Below are positions 35,901-44,684 of a DNA stretch of 64,000 bases, piece by piece. This stretch comes from JACKCP01 sp034007295 (GTDB lineage: Bacteria > Desulfobacterota > Desulfobacteria > Desulfobacterales > JACKCP01), in contig JAVERC010000005.1 of the NCBI GenBank assembly GCA_034007295.1, positions 1 through 64,000 on the forward strand. Direction: 5' to 3'. The translations under genes were made by a program, and so were the position numbers. How positions within the stretch are numbered: position 1 is the first letter of the stretch; every line of letters starts with the position of its first letter. The notes below the pieces were generated by a model, which saw nothing but the letters and a program-made list of their open reading frames with translations, was not told the DNA's origin and did not search any database.

Positions 35901-37345
35901 CTTGCTTCAATATGAGACTCTATTGAAAGCGGAAGATGAACAGCCATTTGGTCGCCGTCAAAATCTGCGTTAAAAGCTGTACAAACCAGAGGATGAAGCC
36001 TTATAGCCTTTCCTTCAATAAGAACAGGTTCAAATGCCTGAATACCCAGCCTGTGAAGAGTCGGAGCTCTGTTAAGCATTATAGGGTATTCATTAACAAC
36101 TTCTTCTAAAGTGTCCCAGACTTCAGGAGTTTCTTTCTCAACCATTTTTTTGGCACTTTTGACTGTTGAAACTATTCCTTTTTGCTCAAGATGGTGATAG
36201 ATAAAGGGTTTAAAAAGTTCCAAAGCCATTTTCTTAGGAAGTCCGCACTGATGAAGCCTTAACTGTGGACCAACTACAATAACTGTACGACCTGAATAAT
36301 CAACACGCTTTCCAAGAAGGTTTTGACGGAAACGGCCTTGTTTTCCCTTGAGTGTATCAGAAAGTGATTTTAAAGGTCTTTTATTTGACCCTGTCACAAC
36401 TCTTCCATGCCTTCCATTATCAAAAAGAACATCAACCGCTTCCTGAAGCATTCTTTTTTCATTTCTTACAATAATATCTGGGGCATTTAGTTCTACAAGA
36501 CGCTTAAGTCTGTTATTTCTGTTTATAACCCTTCTATAAAGATCGTTTAAGTCAGATGTTGCAAAACGTCCGCCTTCAAGGGGAACAAGAGGCCTTAAAT
36601 CCGGAGGAAGAACAGGAACAACCTCAAGAATCATCCATGAAGGATTAATTCCTGACCTTCTGAATGCGTCTACAATTTTCATCCTTTTTGCAAGTTTCTG
36701 CTTTTTGGCAATTGAATTTGTCTGCTTTACATCTTCTTTTAAATCAGAATAAACTTCCTCAAGATTAATTTCTTCAAGAAGTTTTTTTACAGCCTCTGCA
36801 CCAATTCCGGCTTCAAATGAATTTTCTCCATAAAGTTCAAGTGCTTCATGAAATTTGTCATCTGAGAGAAGCTGCATTTTTTTTAAGCCGGTATCTTTTG
36901 GATCTAGTATGATAAAACAGTCAAAATAAAGAACTTTTTCTAAATTCTTCAATGTTATATCAAGAAGATTGCCAATTTTACTTGGAAGACTTTTCAAAAA
37001 CCATATATGTGAAACTGAAGTAACAAGTTCAATATGTGCCATTCTGTCTCTTCTGACCTTGGACTGAATAACTTCAACACCGCATTTTTCACATATAACT
37101 CCGCGATGTTTCATTCTTTTATATTTACCACAATTACATTCATAATCCTTGGTAGGACCGAAAATTTTTGCACAGAAAAGACCGTCTCTTTCCGGCTTGA
37201 ATGTTCTGTAGTTTATTGTTTCAGGCTTTGTAATTTCGCCATGAGACCATTCCCTGATCGTTTCAGGTGAAGCAAGCGAAATCTGCACACCTTCATAACG
37301 TTTGGGATCAGTTGGTTTAGCAAAAAAATCATAAATTGAGTCCAC
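32963..37345 (-). CDS. rpoC: DNA-directed RNA polymerase subunit beta prime, with inserted PPIase-like domain
   Basis: 1460-aa catalytic subunit. Visible features: the N-terminal zinc ribbon ([20 protein letters not shown], about 70-90), the active-site NADFDGDQM at 459-467 with the three Mg-binding Asp residues, the bridge-helix and trigger-loop region ([11 protein letters not shown] and [24 protein letters not shown]), and the second zinc site in [13 protein letters not shown]. The start is GTG with AAGGAGGGTT. The length exceeds E. coli RpoC (1407 aa). Part of the excess is an insertion at about residues 575-676 that resembles a parvulin prolyl isomerase, described separately. It follows rpoB by 12 nt. 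Confidence 0.97.
   Translation of the reverse strand: [1460 protein letters not shown]
35318..35623 (-). other. Parvulin/PpiC-like domain inserted in RpoC
   Basis: RpoC residues about 575-676. Upstream, [10 protein letters not shown] aligns with E. coli GRAILWEIVP. Downstream, [17 protein letters not shown] aligns with PYSIVNQALGKKAISKM. Between them E. coli has only a short turn, while this protein has about 100 residues. They match the parvulin order: a first strand with FNHI (His582), a helix with [21 protein letters not shown] in place of the S-rich turn, [12 protein letters not shown], a helix with AKELF, then [20 protein letters not shown] (His665) and KDRE. Both histidine positions of the parvulin active site appear kept. 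The reading frame is continuous. Fold assignment is by eye. Confidence 0.72.
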
Positions 37346-37357
37346 TACTAACCCTCC

Positions 37358-40300
37358 TTAATTATCACTTTCAATCAGGTTAAGATCAAGTCCAAGGCTT
37401 TGAAGTTCCTTAATCAGAACCTTAAAAGATTCAGGCAGCCCAGGTTCGAGCATATTCTGACCTTTTACTATTTTTTCATACATTCTTGTTCTTCCGGCCA
37501 TGTCATCTGATTTAACAGTCAGAAATTCCTGAAGAGCATAGGCTGCACCATAAGCTTCCATTGCCCATACTTCCATTTCTCCAAGTCTCTGTCCTCCAAA
37601 CTGGGCCTTACCGCCAAGTGGCTGCTGGGTAACAAGAGAATAAGGACCAATAGATCTTGCATGAAGCTTGTCATCTACTAAATGATGAAGCTTAAGCATA
37701 TACATGGTACCAACAGTTACAGGACCTTCAAATGGAAGCCCTGTTCTTCCATCATACAAAATTTCCTGACCTAGAGGTGAAGCACCGCCTTCTTCAAGAA
37801 GCAGCTTTACTTCAGATTCCTTTGCACCATCGAAAACCGGTGTGGCAACATGAACTCCATTTTTGAATTCTTTTGCAAAATCAATAATATCTTCTTCATC
37901 AGCATTTTTTATTTTTTCAAGTTCTCTAGGGTTGTCACTGAATATTCTTTCAAACTTTTCTCTTAATAAATCAGCTCTTTTAACCTCAAGCATTTCCTCT
38001 ATCTGGTATCCAAGTGCTCTTGCTGCACGGCCAAGATGAATTTCCATGATCTGCCCAACGTTCATTCGAGATGGAACACCAAGTGGGTTTAAAACCATAT
38101 CTACAGGTGTTCCATCTTTGAAAAAAGGAAGATCTTCAACAGGAAGAACTCTTGACACAACACCTTTATTACCATGACGTCCTGCCATTTTATCACCAAC
38201 AGACAAAACCCTTTTCATAGCAACATAAACTTTAATCATTTTTATGACCCCAGGAGGAAGATCATCCCCTTTTTCAAAATGACTTACCTGGTCGTCAAAT
38301 TCTTTTTTTGCAGAAGCTATTTCTTCTTTTGCAAGCTCTATTATAGAATCTATTCTTTCTGTTGCTTCATCATTTGAAACAATAATACCTTCTAATTCTT
38401 CTAGAGTGACAGAATTTATTAGATCTAAAGTTACAAGATCACCTTTTTTAATTATTGTTCTTTTATTTTTTATAAGATTAGCACCAGCTTCAAGATTTTG
38501 TGAGATTAAAGCTATTTTATTTTTTGCTGTAAATTCAATAACGCTGATCTTATCGTCTCGATTTTTCTCAAGTACTGCAATTTCATTGTCTTCTATAAGT
38601 CTTGTACGGTCGTCTTTATCAACGCCTCTTCTTGAAAAAACCTTTGCATCTATTACTACGCCTTCAACCCCTGGAGGAACCTTAAGCGATGTATCTTTTA
38701 CATCTCCTGCCTTTTCTCCGAAAATAGCTCTTAAAAGCTTTTCTTCTGGTGAAAGCTGAGTTTCCCCTTTTGGAGTTACTTTACCAACTAAAATATCTCC
38801 TGAAACAACTTCAGAACCAAGTTTTATAATTCCACTTTCATCCAAATTTTTTAGAGCGTCTTCACCAACATTTGGAATATCCCTTGTTATCTCTTCTTTT
38901 CCAAGCTTAGTATCCCTTGCAACTACTTCAAATTCTTCTATATGAACTGAAGTAAAAGTACCCTCCCTTACAAGCCTATCGCTTACAAGAATAGAATCCT
39001 CAAAGTTGTATCCTCCCCAAGACATAAAGGCAATAGTTACATTTTTGCCAAGGCCTAGTTCCCCTCTTTCAGTTGAAGGGCCATCAGCTATAATCTGACC
39101 TTTTTTAACTTTTTCACCTTTTTGGACTATAACCTTGTGATTAAAACAAGTATTTTGATTTGTTCTATTAAATTTTGACAAAGTATAAACTGTACATGGA
39201 GGAATTTTCCCAGTTTCATCAAAATCATGCATAACAACTATTCTTGATGAATCTACGTCAACTACCTCTCCATCATGCTCTGCAACAACTGTAACACCAG
39301 AATCTCTTGCAACAACGCCTTCAACACCTGTTCCAACAAGAGGGGCTTCACTTTTAACAAGAGGCACAGCCTGACGCTGCATGTTGGAACCCATAAGAGC
39401 ACGGTTAGCATCATCACTTTCAAGAAAAGGAATAAGAGATGCAGAAACGCTCACTATCTGGTTTGGAGAAATGTCCATAAGCTGAACATCTTCTTTTAAA
39501 ACCTGCTCTACTTCACCACCTACCCTTGCATTAATTATAGGATCGATAAAGTGGCCGTCTCCACCTATTCTTGCATTTGCCTGAGCAATTGGAATCTCTT
39601 TTTCTTCAAAAGCACTTAAATGCTTAATATCCTTTGTAACTTCTGTATCTTTTACAACCCTAAAAGGAGTTTCTATAAATCCAAAATCATTTACTTTTGC
39701 AAAAGTACAAAGTGAGACAATTAAACCAATGTTAGGGCCTTCAGGAGTCTCAATTGGACAAATTCTTCCATAATGTGAAGGATGCACGTCTCTTACTTCA
39801 AAACCTGCTCTTTCCCTTGTCAAACCCCCAGGCCCAAGAGCTGACAATCTTCTTTTATGCGTTGTTTCTGAAAGCGGATTTGTCTGGTCCATAAATTGAG
39901 ACAGCTGACTTGTACCAAAAAACTCTTTTACAACCGCTGACACAGGTTTAGAATTAACAAGATCATGGGGCATCATAGCATCTACTTCCTGCATGCTCAT
40001 TCTTTCTTTTATTGCCCTCTCCATTCTGACGAGTCCGATTCTATACTGGTTTTCGAGAAGCTCACCAACAGCTCTTACCCTTCTATTTCCAAGATGATCA
40101 ATGTCATCAACAGGGCCTTGGGTATCTCTTAGCTCAACAAGAGTTTTAGCGGTTAAAAGAATATCTTCTTTTCTCAAAGTAGTAAGATTTATATCTGTAT
40201 TTATCCCAAGCCTGTGATTTAATTTCATCCTTCCTACACCGGAAAGATCATAATATGAACCGCTAAAGAATAAATGATCTATAAAATCCTGAGCAACCTC

Positions 40301-41458
40301 AGGAGTAGCTGGATTCCCTGGGCGCAAAATTTTATAGATTTCCATAAGGGCCTCATCTCTTGTTTCAACCTTATCAACTGAAATAGTTTTTCTTATTGAA
40401 TCGGCACTATAAACAGCATCAACATAAAGTATATCAAATGAATCAACTCCAAATTCATGAAATTTCTCAAGAAGAACTTCATCAATAAGATCACCGGCAT
40501 TTGCAATGGTATCTTCAGTTTTTGGGTCAATAATAGTAGTTGCAAGTCCTTTGTCAACAATTTCGTCGACGCCAATTGGGAGCTCTTTTAAACCACTTTT
40601 TTCCAATTGTCTCAAAGCTCTTTTTGTAAAAAGTCTTCCTTTCTTAACTGCAACTTCGCCTGTTTCTGGATCTATAATATCAAAACCGGCTCTTTTACCT
40701 TTAAGCTTAATTTCATCAAAATCTCTTATATAGCCACCGTCTTTGTATCTAATCTTTTCTTTTTTGTAAAAATATGAAAGGAGATCTTCTGTTGTATACC
40801 CAAAGGCTTTAAAAAGTACTGAAACAGGGAATTTCCTTCTTCTGTCGATTCTGATATGCAAAATATCCTTAGGATCAATTTCCATATCAATCCATGACCC
40901 TCTAACAGGTATCACCCTTGCTGTATAAACAATTTTACCGCTTGTGTGGGTTTTGCCCTTGTCATGGTCAAAAAAAACACCTGAAGATCTGTGAAGCTGA
41001 CTTACAACAGCTCTTTCAGTTCCGTTTATTATGAAAGTTCCTCTTTTGGTCATAAGGGGAATAGTTCCGAAATAAATTTCCTGCTCTTTTATATCCCTGA
41101 TACTTGAGCTGCCGTTTTCCTTGTCTATATCATAAACCACCAGACGGACACGGATTCTTAAAGATATTTCATAAGTCATTCCCCTTTGAATACATTCCTG
41201 TTCACTATGTTTTATTTCACCAAAATCATAGGAAACAAACTCAAGAGAAGCAGACCCTGTAAAATCCTTGATTGGGAAAACAGACTTAAATACTGACTGA
41301 ATACCTTTATCTTCTCTTTTTTCTGGGGGAACATTCATCTGAAGAAATCTTTCGTATGATTCCCTTTGCATTCCGATCAGATCCGGAATATCATACACAT
41401 TTTCCTTCCTTCCGAATATTTTTCTAAAACGCTTAATTGACACAGGATTTCCGGACAT
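37358..41458 (-). CDS. rpoB: DNA-directed RNA polymerase subunit beta
   Basis: 1366-aa subunit. The rifampicin pocket segment (SQFMDQTNPLSE and HKRRLSALGPGG) has the susceptible-type residues except an Asn-to-Thr change at the position after Gln in DQTNP. Other conserved blocks: GRICPIETPEGPNIGL, MAGRHGNKGVVS and the C-terminal GGKAQFGGQRLGEMEVWA. ATG start. It is separated from rplL by 407 bp, which is long for this operon. Confidence 0.98.
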   Translation of the reverse strand: MSGNPVSIKRFRKIFGRKENVYDIPDLIGMQRESYERFLQMNVPPEKREDKGIQSVFKSVFPIKDFTGSASLEFVSYDFGEIKHSEQECIQRGMTYEISLRIRVRLVVYDIDKENGSSSIRDIKEQEIYFGTIPLMTKRGTFIINGTERAVVSQLHRSSGVFFDHDKGKTHTSGKIVYTARVIPVRGSWIDMEIDPKDILHIRIDRRRKFPVSVLFKAFGYTTEDLLSYFYKKEKIRYKDGGYIRDFDEIKLKGKRAGFDIIDPETGEVAVKKGRLFTKRALRQLEKSGLKELPIGVDEIVDKGLATTIIDPKTEDTIANAGDLIDEVLLEKFHEFGVDSFDILYVDAVYSADSIRKTISVDKVETRDEALMEIYKILRPGNPATPEVAQDFIDHLFFSGSYYDLSGVGRMKLNHRLGINTDINLTTLRKEDILLTAKTLVELRDTQGPVDDIDHLGNRRVRAVGELLENQYRIGLVRMERAIKERMSMQEVDAMMPHDLVNSKPVSAVVKEFFGTSQLSQFMDQTNPLSETTHKRRLSALGPGGLTRERAGFEVRDVHPSHYGRICPIETPEGPNIGLIVSLCTFAKVNDFGFIETPFRVVKDTEVTKDIKHLSAFEEKEIPIAQANARIGGDGHFIDPIINARVGGEVEQVLKEDVQLMDISPNQIVSVSASLIPFLESDDANRALMGSNMQRQAVPLVKSEAPLVGTGVEGVVARDSGVTVVAEHDGEVVDVDSSRIVVMHDFDETGKIPPCTVYTLSKFNRTNQNTCFNHKVIVQKGEKVKKGQIIADGPSTERGELGLGKNVTIAFMSWGGYNFEDSILVSDRLVREGTFTSVHIEEFEVVARDTKLGKEEITRDIPNVGEDALKNLDESGIIKLGSEVVSGDILVGKVTPKGETQLSPEEKLLRAIFGEKAGDVKDTSLKVPPGVEGVVIDAKVFSRRGVDKDDRTRLIEDNEIAVLEKNRDDKISVIEFTAKNKIALISQNLEAGANLIKNKRTIIKKGDLVTLDLINSVTLEELEGIIVSNDEATERIDSIIELAKEEIASAKKEFDDQVSHFEKGDDLPPGVIKMIKVYVAMKRVLSVGDKMAGRHGNKGVVSRVLPVEDLPFFKDGTPVDMVLNPLGVPSRMNVGQIMEIHLGRAARALGYQIEEMLEVKRADLLREKFERIFSDNPRELEKIKNADEEDIIDFAKEFKNGVHVATPVFDGAKESEVKLLLEEGGASPLGQEILYDGRTGLPFEGPVTVGTMYMLKLHHLVDDKLHARSIGPYSLVTQQPLGGKAQFGGQRLGEMEVWAMEAYGAAYALQEFLTVKSDDMAGRTRMYEKIVKGQNMLEPGLPESFKVLIKELQSLGLDLNLIESDN

Positions 41459-41865
41459 GGCTACTCCAATGGATTTGGTATTTAATAAAATACAGACTTT
41501 TATTAATTGCTGAAAAAACGATTAATTCCCTAAAATATAAAGTCGAAAACAAAAAAAAGATATTTTTTTATTAAAAAAGTTAAATATAACATTTAATTTT
41601 TGAAAATTTTAAATGCTGCAATTTAATTATAATAAAAATAAAAAAATACTAGTTTTCGCGAAATAACTTTTTTTAATTTTTTTAAAAAAAATTAAAATCT
41701 TTCAAAAAAGTATCTCAAATAATTGTTTTGGTTCTTGATGTTAAAATGGCTTATTCTCAAAAACAATTGTTCCATGGACTTTAATTTTTTTCAATTTCCA
41801 ATAACAAATTGCGGAACTGACTAAAAAAAGCCAGTTCCGCTAAAAAAATACAATTTGTAAACAAA
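41459..41865. other. 407-bp rplL-rpoB intergenic region
   Basis: No gene seen. It is extremely AT-rich except for a hairpin at 41811-41840. A weak promoter candidate on the minus strand is TTGAGA (41713-41718), 16 nt, TTTAAT (41691-41696). A TTCGCGAA palindrome lies near 41653. Confidence 0.5.
41811..41840 (-). promoter_or_regulatory. Hairpin between rplL and rpoB (attenuator or processing site)
   Basis: GCGGAACTG pairs perfectly with CAGTTCCGC around a 12-nt AT loop. On the transcribed strand it is not followed by a U run, so full termination is unlikely. It lies 26 bp after the rplL stop, where enteric bacteria have a partial attenuator and an RNase III site; the same role is inferred here. 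Confidence 0.6.
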
Positions 41866-42249
41866 TTACTTAAGTTCGACTTCAGCTCCAGCAGCTTCAA
41901 GCTCTTCCTTGATCTTCTGAGCATCTTCTTTAGCAATACCTTCTTTAACAGGTTTTGGAGCTTCCTCAACCAAAGCTTTCGCTTCTTTAAGACCAAGACC
42001 AGTAATTTTTCTAACTTCTTTAATAACATTAATTTTTTTATCGCCGGCAGACTTCAGAATTACATCAAATTCAGTTTTCTCTTCAGCAGGTGCACCAGCA
42101 TCAGCAACCATTCCCATTGGCATCGCAGCAACAGGAGCAGCAGCAGAAACTCCAAATTTTTCTTCAAGATCTTTTACAAGCTCAGATAATTCAAGTACAG
42201 TTAAATTTGAAAGATATTCAATTACTTGTTCTTTTGTAATTTCAGACAT
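41866..42249 (-). CDS. rplL: 50S ribosomal protein L7/L12
   Basis: 127-aa stalk protein that recruits translation factors. N-terminal dimerisation helix, Ala/Gly/Met-rich hinge (AAAPVAAMPMGMVADAGAPA) and C-terminal domain with GLGLKEAKALVEEAPKPVKEG. ATG start. Confidence 0.98.
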   Translation of the reverse strand: MSEITKEQVIEYLSNLTVLELSELVKDLEEKFGVSAAAPVAAMPMGMVADAGAPAEEKTEFDVILKSAGDKKINVIKEVRKITGLGLKEAKALVEEAPKPVKEGIAKEDAQKIKEELEAAGAEVELK

Positions 42250-42291
42250 TTTCTATATACTCCTAAACAATTGATTATATTTTTAAATAAA

Positions 42292-42813
42292 TTATTCGTT
42301 TTCTTTTTTTTCTTTAATCGCATTTATAACATTTACAAAATTTCTCTGAACACCGCTAAGAACCATTACAAGCCCTGTAGGAACAGCATTGAGGACAGAT
42401 AAAAATTGTGACAAAAGTACTTCTTTTGATGGAAGTTTTGACAAAGTTTTAATCTGCTCAGGATCTAAAATTTTACCATCTAAAACTGCAGCTTTTAGCT
42501 CAAATTTTTTATTATCTTCTGCAAATTTTATAAGAATTTTTGCTGGGGAAACCGGATCGCTTTCAGTAGTAGTAATAGAATTAGGACCTGTAAAAAAATC
42601 TTTAAGTTCAGCAGTTTGAGTTCCTTCAGAAGCTCTTCTTAAAAGAGTATTCTTAACAACCTGAATTCGACAATCAGCATTTCTAAGCAGACTCCTTAAT
42701 GAATTCAGACCTTCAACATCAACCCCTTTATAATCAGCAAGAATAGATATCTGCGATTTTTTCAGGCATTCATGAAGCTCATTTGCAACATTAACTTTTT
42801 GTGACCTGTTCAT
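42292..42813 (-). CDS. rplJ: 50S ribosomal protein L10
   Basis: 173 aa from the ATG at 42813 (MNRSQKVNVANELHECL) with AAAGGAGGTG upstream. The longer open frame upstream is the leader RNA. L10 anchors the L7/L12 stalk (C-terminal helix) and with L12 represses its own mRNA through the leader described below. Confidence 0.96.
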   Translation of the reverse strand: MNRSQKVNVANELHECLKKSQISILADYKGVDVEGLNSLRSLLRNADCRIQVVKNTLLRRASEGTQTAELKDFFTGPNSITTTESDPVSPAKILIKFAEDNKKFELKAAVLDGKILDPEQIKTLSKLPSKEVLLSQFLSVLNAVPTGLVMVLSGVQRNFVNVINAIKEKKENE

Positions 42814-42839
42814 ATTGTATTTACACCTCCTTTCAATAA

Positions 42840-42945
42840 AATAACAACAGAGGTGCCAGCCAAGACCAAAACTTAATAAACCGCCTCGGTAGGCCGGCAA
42901 AGCCGTTTATACACACATTTAAGTGTACCTACTGTCTTTGACAGT
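42840..42945 (-). ncRNA. L10 leader (rplJ-rplL autoregulatory element)
   Basis: The transcribed strand has CAAAGACAGTAGG (42928-42940), then about 35 nt later CCTACCGAGG (42884-42893), which can pair through AGTAGG/CCTAC. This arrangement matches the conserved AAGACAGCAGG...CCUGCCGAGG core of the L10 leader family that binds L10(L12)4. It lies directly before rplJ. Exact ends are estimated. Confidence 0.8.
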
Positions 42946-42955
42946 AATTGATTTA

Positions 42956-43660
42956 TTATTTAACTATATCTTTAATTTCTGCTGTATCCACCTTGATACC
43001 AGGGCCCATTGTAGTAGAAAGGCCAAAACTTCTAAAATAAGCCCCTTTACTTGACGAAGGCTTTAATTTTTGAACTGTCTCAAGCAAGGATTTAATATTT
43101 TCTAAAAGTTTATCAGAACCAAAAGAAGCTTTTCCAACTGGAGCATGAACTATACCGGCTTTTTCAACTCTAAATTCAATTTTACCAGCTTTAGATTCTT
43201 TAACAGCTCTTGCAACATCCATGGTAACTGTACCGCTTTTTGGATTAGGCATAAGGCCCCTAGGACCTAAAACTTTACCAAGCTTTCCAACAACAGCCAT
43301 CATATCTGGTGTTGCGATTGCTGTGTCAAATTCAAGCCAGCCTGCCTGAATTTTTTCGCCAAAATCTTCAGCTCCGACAAAGTCTGCACCTGCTTCTTCA
43401 GCCTCTTTTGCTTTTTCTCCCCTGGCAAAAACAAGAACTCTTACATCTTTTCCTGTGCCATTAGGAAGAACAACAGAACCTCTAACCATCTGATCCGCAT
43501 GTCTTGGGTCAACCCCAAGCTTTAATGCAACATCAACTGTTTCATCAAAACTCGCGAATCTTGACTCAAGGGCCAGCTTCAGCCCTTCTTCCAATGAATA
43601 TATTTTTTCAGAATCAATTTTTTTCATTGACTCCAAATATTTTTTTCCGCGCTTAGGCAT
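42956..43660 (-). CDS. rplA: 50S ribosomal protein L1
   Basis: 234-aa L1-stalk protein. Start ATG at 43660 (MPKRGKKYLESMKKI) with GAGGGATGG upstream; the longer frame starts with TTG and is rejected. The signature ATPDMMAVVGKLGKVLGPRGLM-type region (IATPDMMAVVGKLGKV, then GPRGLMPNPKSG) is intact. Confidence 0.97.
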   Translation of the reverse strand: MPKRGKKYLESMKKIDSEKIYSLEEGLKLALESRFASFDETVDVALKLGVDPRHADQMVRGSVVLPNGTGKDVRVLVFARGEKAKEAEEAGADFVGAEDFGEKIQAGWLEFDTAIATPDMMAVVGKLGKVLGPRGLMPNPKSGTVTMDVARAVKESKAGKIEFRVEKAGIVHAPVGKASFGSDKLLENIKSLLETVQKLKPSSSKGAYFRSFGLSTTMGPGIKVDTAEIKDIVK

Positions 43661-43678
43661 TTTACCATCCCTCAAATT

Positions 43679-44104
43679 TTATTTTACAACTTCAATACCC
43701 ATGCTTCTTGCTGTACCTGCAATTATTTTAACTGCTGCATCAAGGTCATGTGCATTCAAATCCTGCATTTTCATCTGGGCTATTTCTTCAAGCTGGGAGC
43801 GCTTAATTTTACCAACTTTGGTCTTGTTTGGTTCTGCAGAACCTTTTTCAAGTTTAAGGGCTTTTCTTAAAAGAACAGCAGCAGGAGGAGTCTTTGTAAT
43901 AAATGTAAATGTTCTGTCCTGATATACTGTAATAACTACAGGTATAATCATCCCGACGTCTTCTTGAGTTCTGGCATTGAATGCCTTACAAAAATCCATT
44001 ATATTTACGCCATGCTGACCAAGTGCAGGACCGATTGGAGGAGACGGATTCGCCTTTCCAGCCTGAACCTGTAGCTTTATTTGCGCCATTACTTTCTTTG
44101 CCAT
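43679..44104 (-). CDS. rplK: 50S ribosomal protein L11
   Basis: 141-aa GTPase-centre protein, the thiostrepton site and RelA sensor in other bacteria. ATG at 44104 (MAKKVMAQIKLQVQAGKA) with GGGAG upstream. Contains PPIGPALGQHGVNIMDFCKA and the C-terminal KIIAGTARSMGI. Confidence 0.97.
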   Translation of the reverse strand: MAKKVMAQIKLQVQAGKANPSPPIGPALGQHGVNIMDFCKAFNARTQEDVGMIIPVVITVYQDRTFTFITKTPPAAVLLRKALKLEKGSAEPNKTKVGKIKRSQLEEIAQMKMQDLNAHDLDAAVKIIAGTARSMGIEVVK

Positions 44105-44132
44105 CACAAAACTCCCGAATATTTATAAAATA

Positions 44133-44666
44133 TCATAATTTTTTAACCTGAACAAAATCAAGCTCGACTGGTGTAGAACGGCCGAATATACTAACAAGAA
44201 CTTTAATTTTACCCTTTTCAGGGTTTACTTCCTCTACAGTTCCATTAAAGTTTGTAAATGGACCATCAATTACTCTGACTTCATCTCCTGATTCAAAATA
44301 GTATTTTGGAAGTGGCTTATCCTTACCTTCCTCCATCCTTTTAAGAATTTGGTCAACCTCACGATTGCTCACTGGTGTTGGTTTATTAGTACTCCCAAGA
44401 AATCCTGTAACTTTGGGTAAACTGCTAACAAGATGCTGAGTCGCATCGGTAAGGTGCATATTTATCAGTATATATCCTGGATAGAACTTTCTTGAAGATT
44501 CTTTCTTCTTTCCCTGAACTAATTCTACAACAGTTTCAGTAGGAACAATTATATCTCCAAAGCTCTCCTTGAATGGAGATACAGAAATTTTTTCTTCCAA
44601 AGAAAGTTTTACCCGATTCTCAAAACCTGAGTAAACATGTACTATGTACCATTTTAAATCCGCCAA
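44133..44666 (-). CDS. nusG: Transcription termination/antitermination protein NusG
   Basis: 177-aa factor that binds RNA polymerase beta prime and couples it to Rho or S10. N-terminal NGN domain (KWYIVHVYSGFENRVKLSL) and C-terminal KOW domain (GDEVRVIDGPFTNFNGTVEEV). TTG start preceded by AGGAG; no ATG matches the conserved N terminus. Confidence 0.96.
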   Translation of the reverse strand: MADLKWYIVHVYSGFENRVKLSLEEKISVSPFKESFGDIIVPTETVVELVQGKKKESSRKFYPGYILINMHLTDATQHLVSSLPKVTGFLGSTNKPTPVSNREVDQILKRMEEGKDKPLPKYYFESGDEVRVIDGPFTNFNGTVEEVNPEKGKIKVLVSIFGRSTPVELDFVQVKKL

Positions 44667-44684
44667 AATATAAACTCCTAAATT

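Noticed and set aside
39830..39910. Rifampicin-resistance mutation in rpoB
   Set aside because: The key pocket residues (Asp, His, Arg, Ser positions) are wild type; the Asn-to-Thr change is more likely lineage variation.
42814..42900. N-terminal extension of rplJ
   Set aside because: The open frame passes through the L10 leader and lacks a ribosome site; the conserved protein begins at 42813 behind AAAGGAGG.
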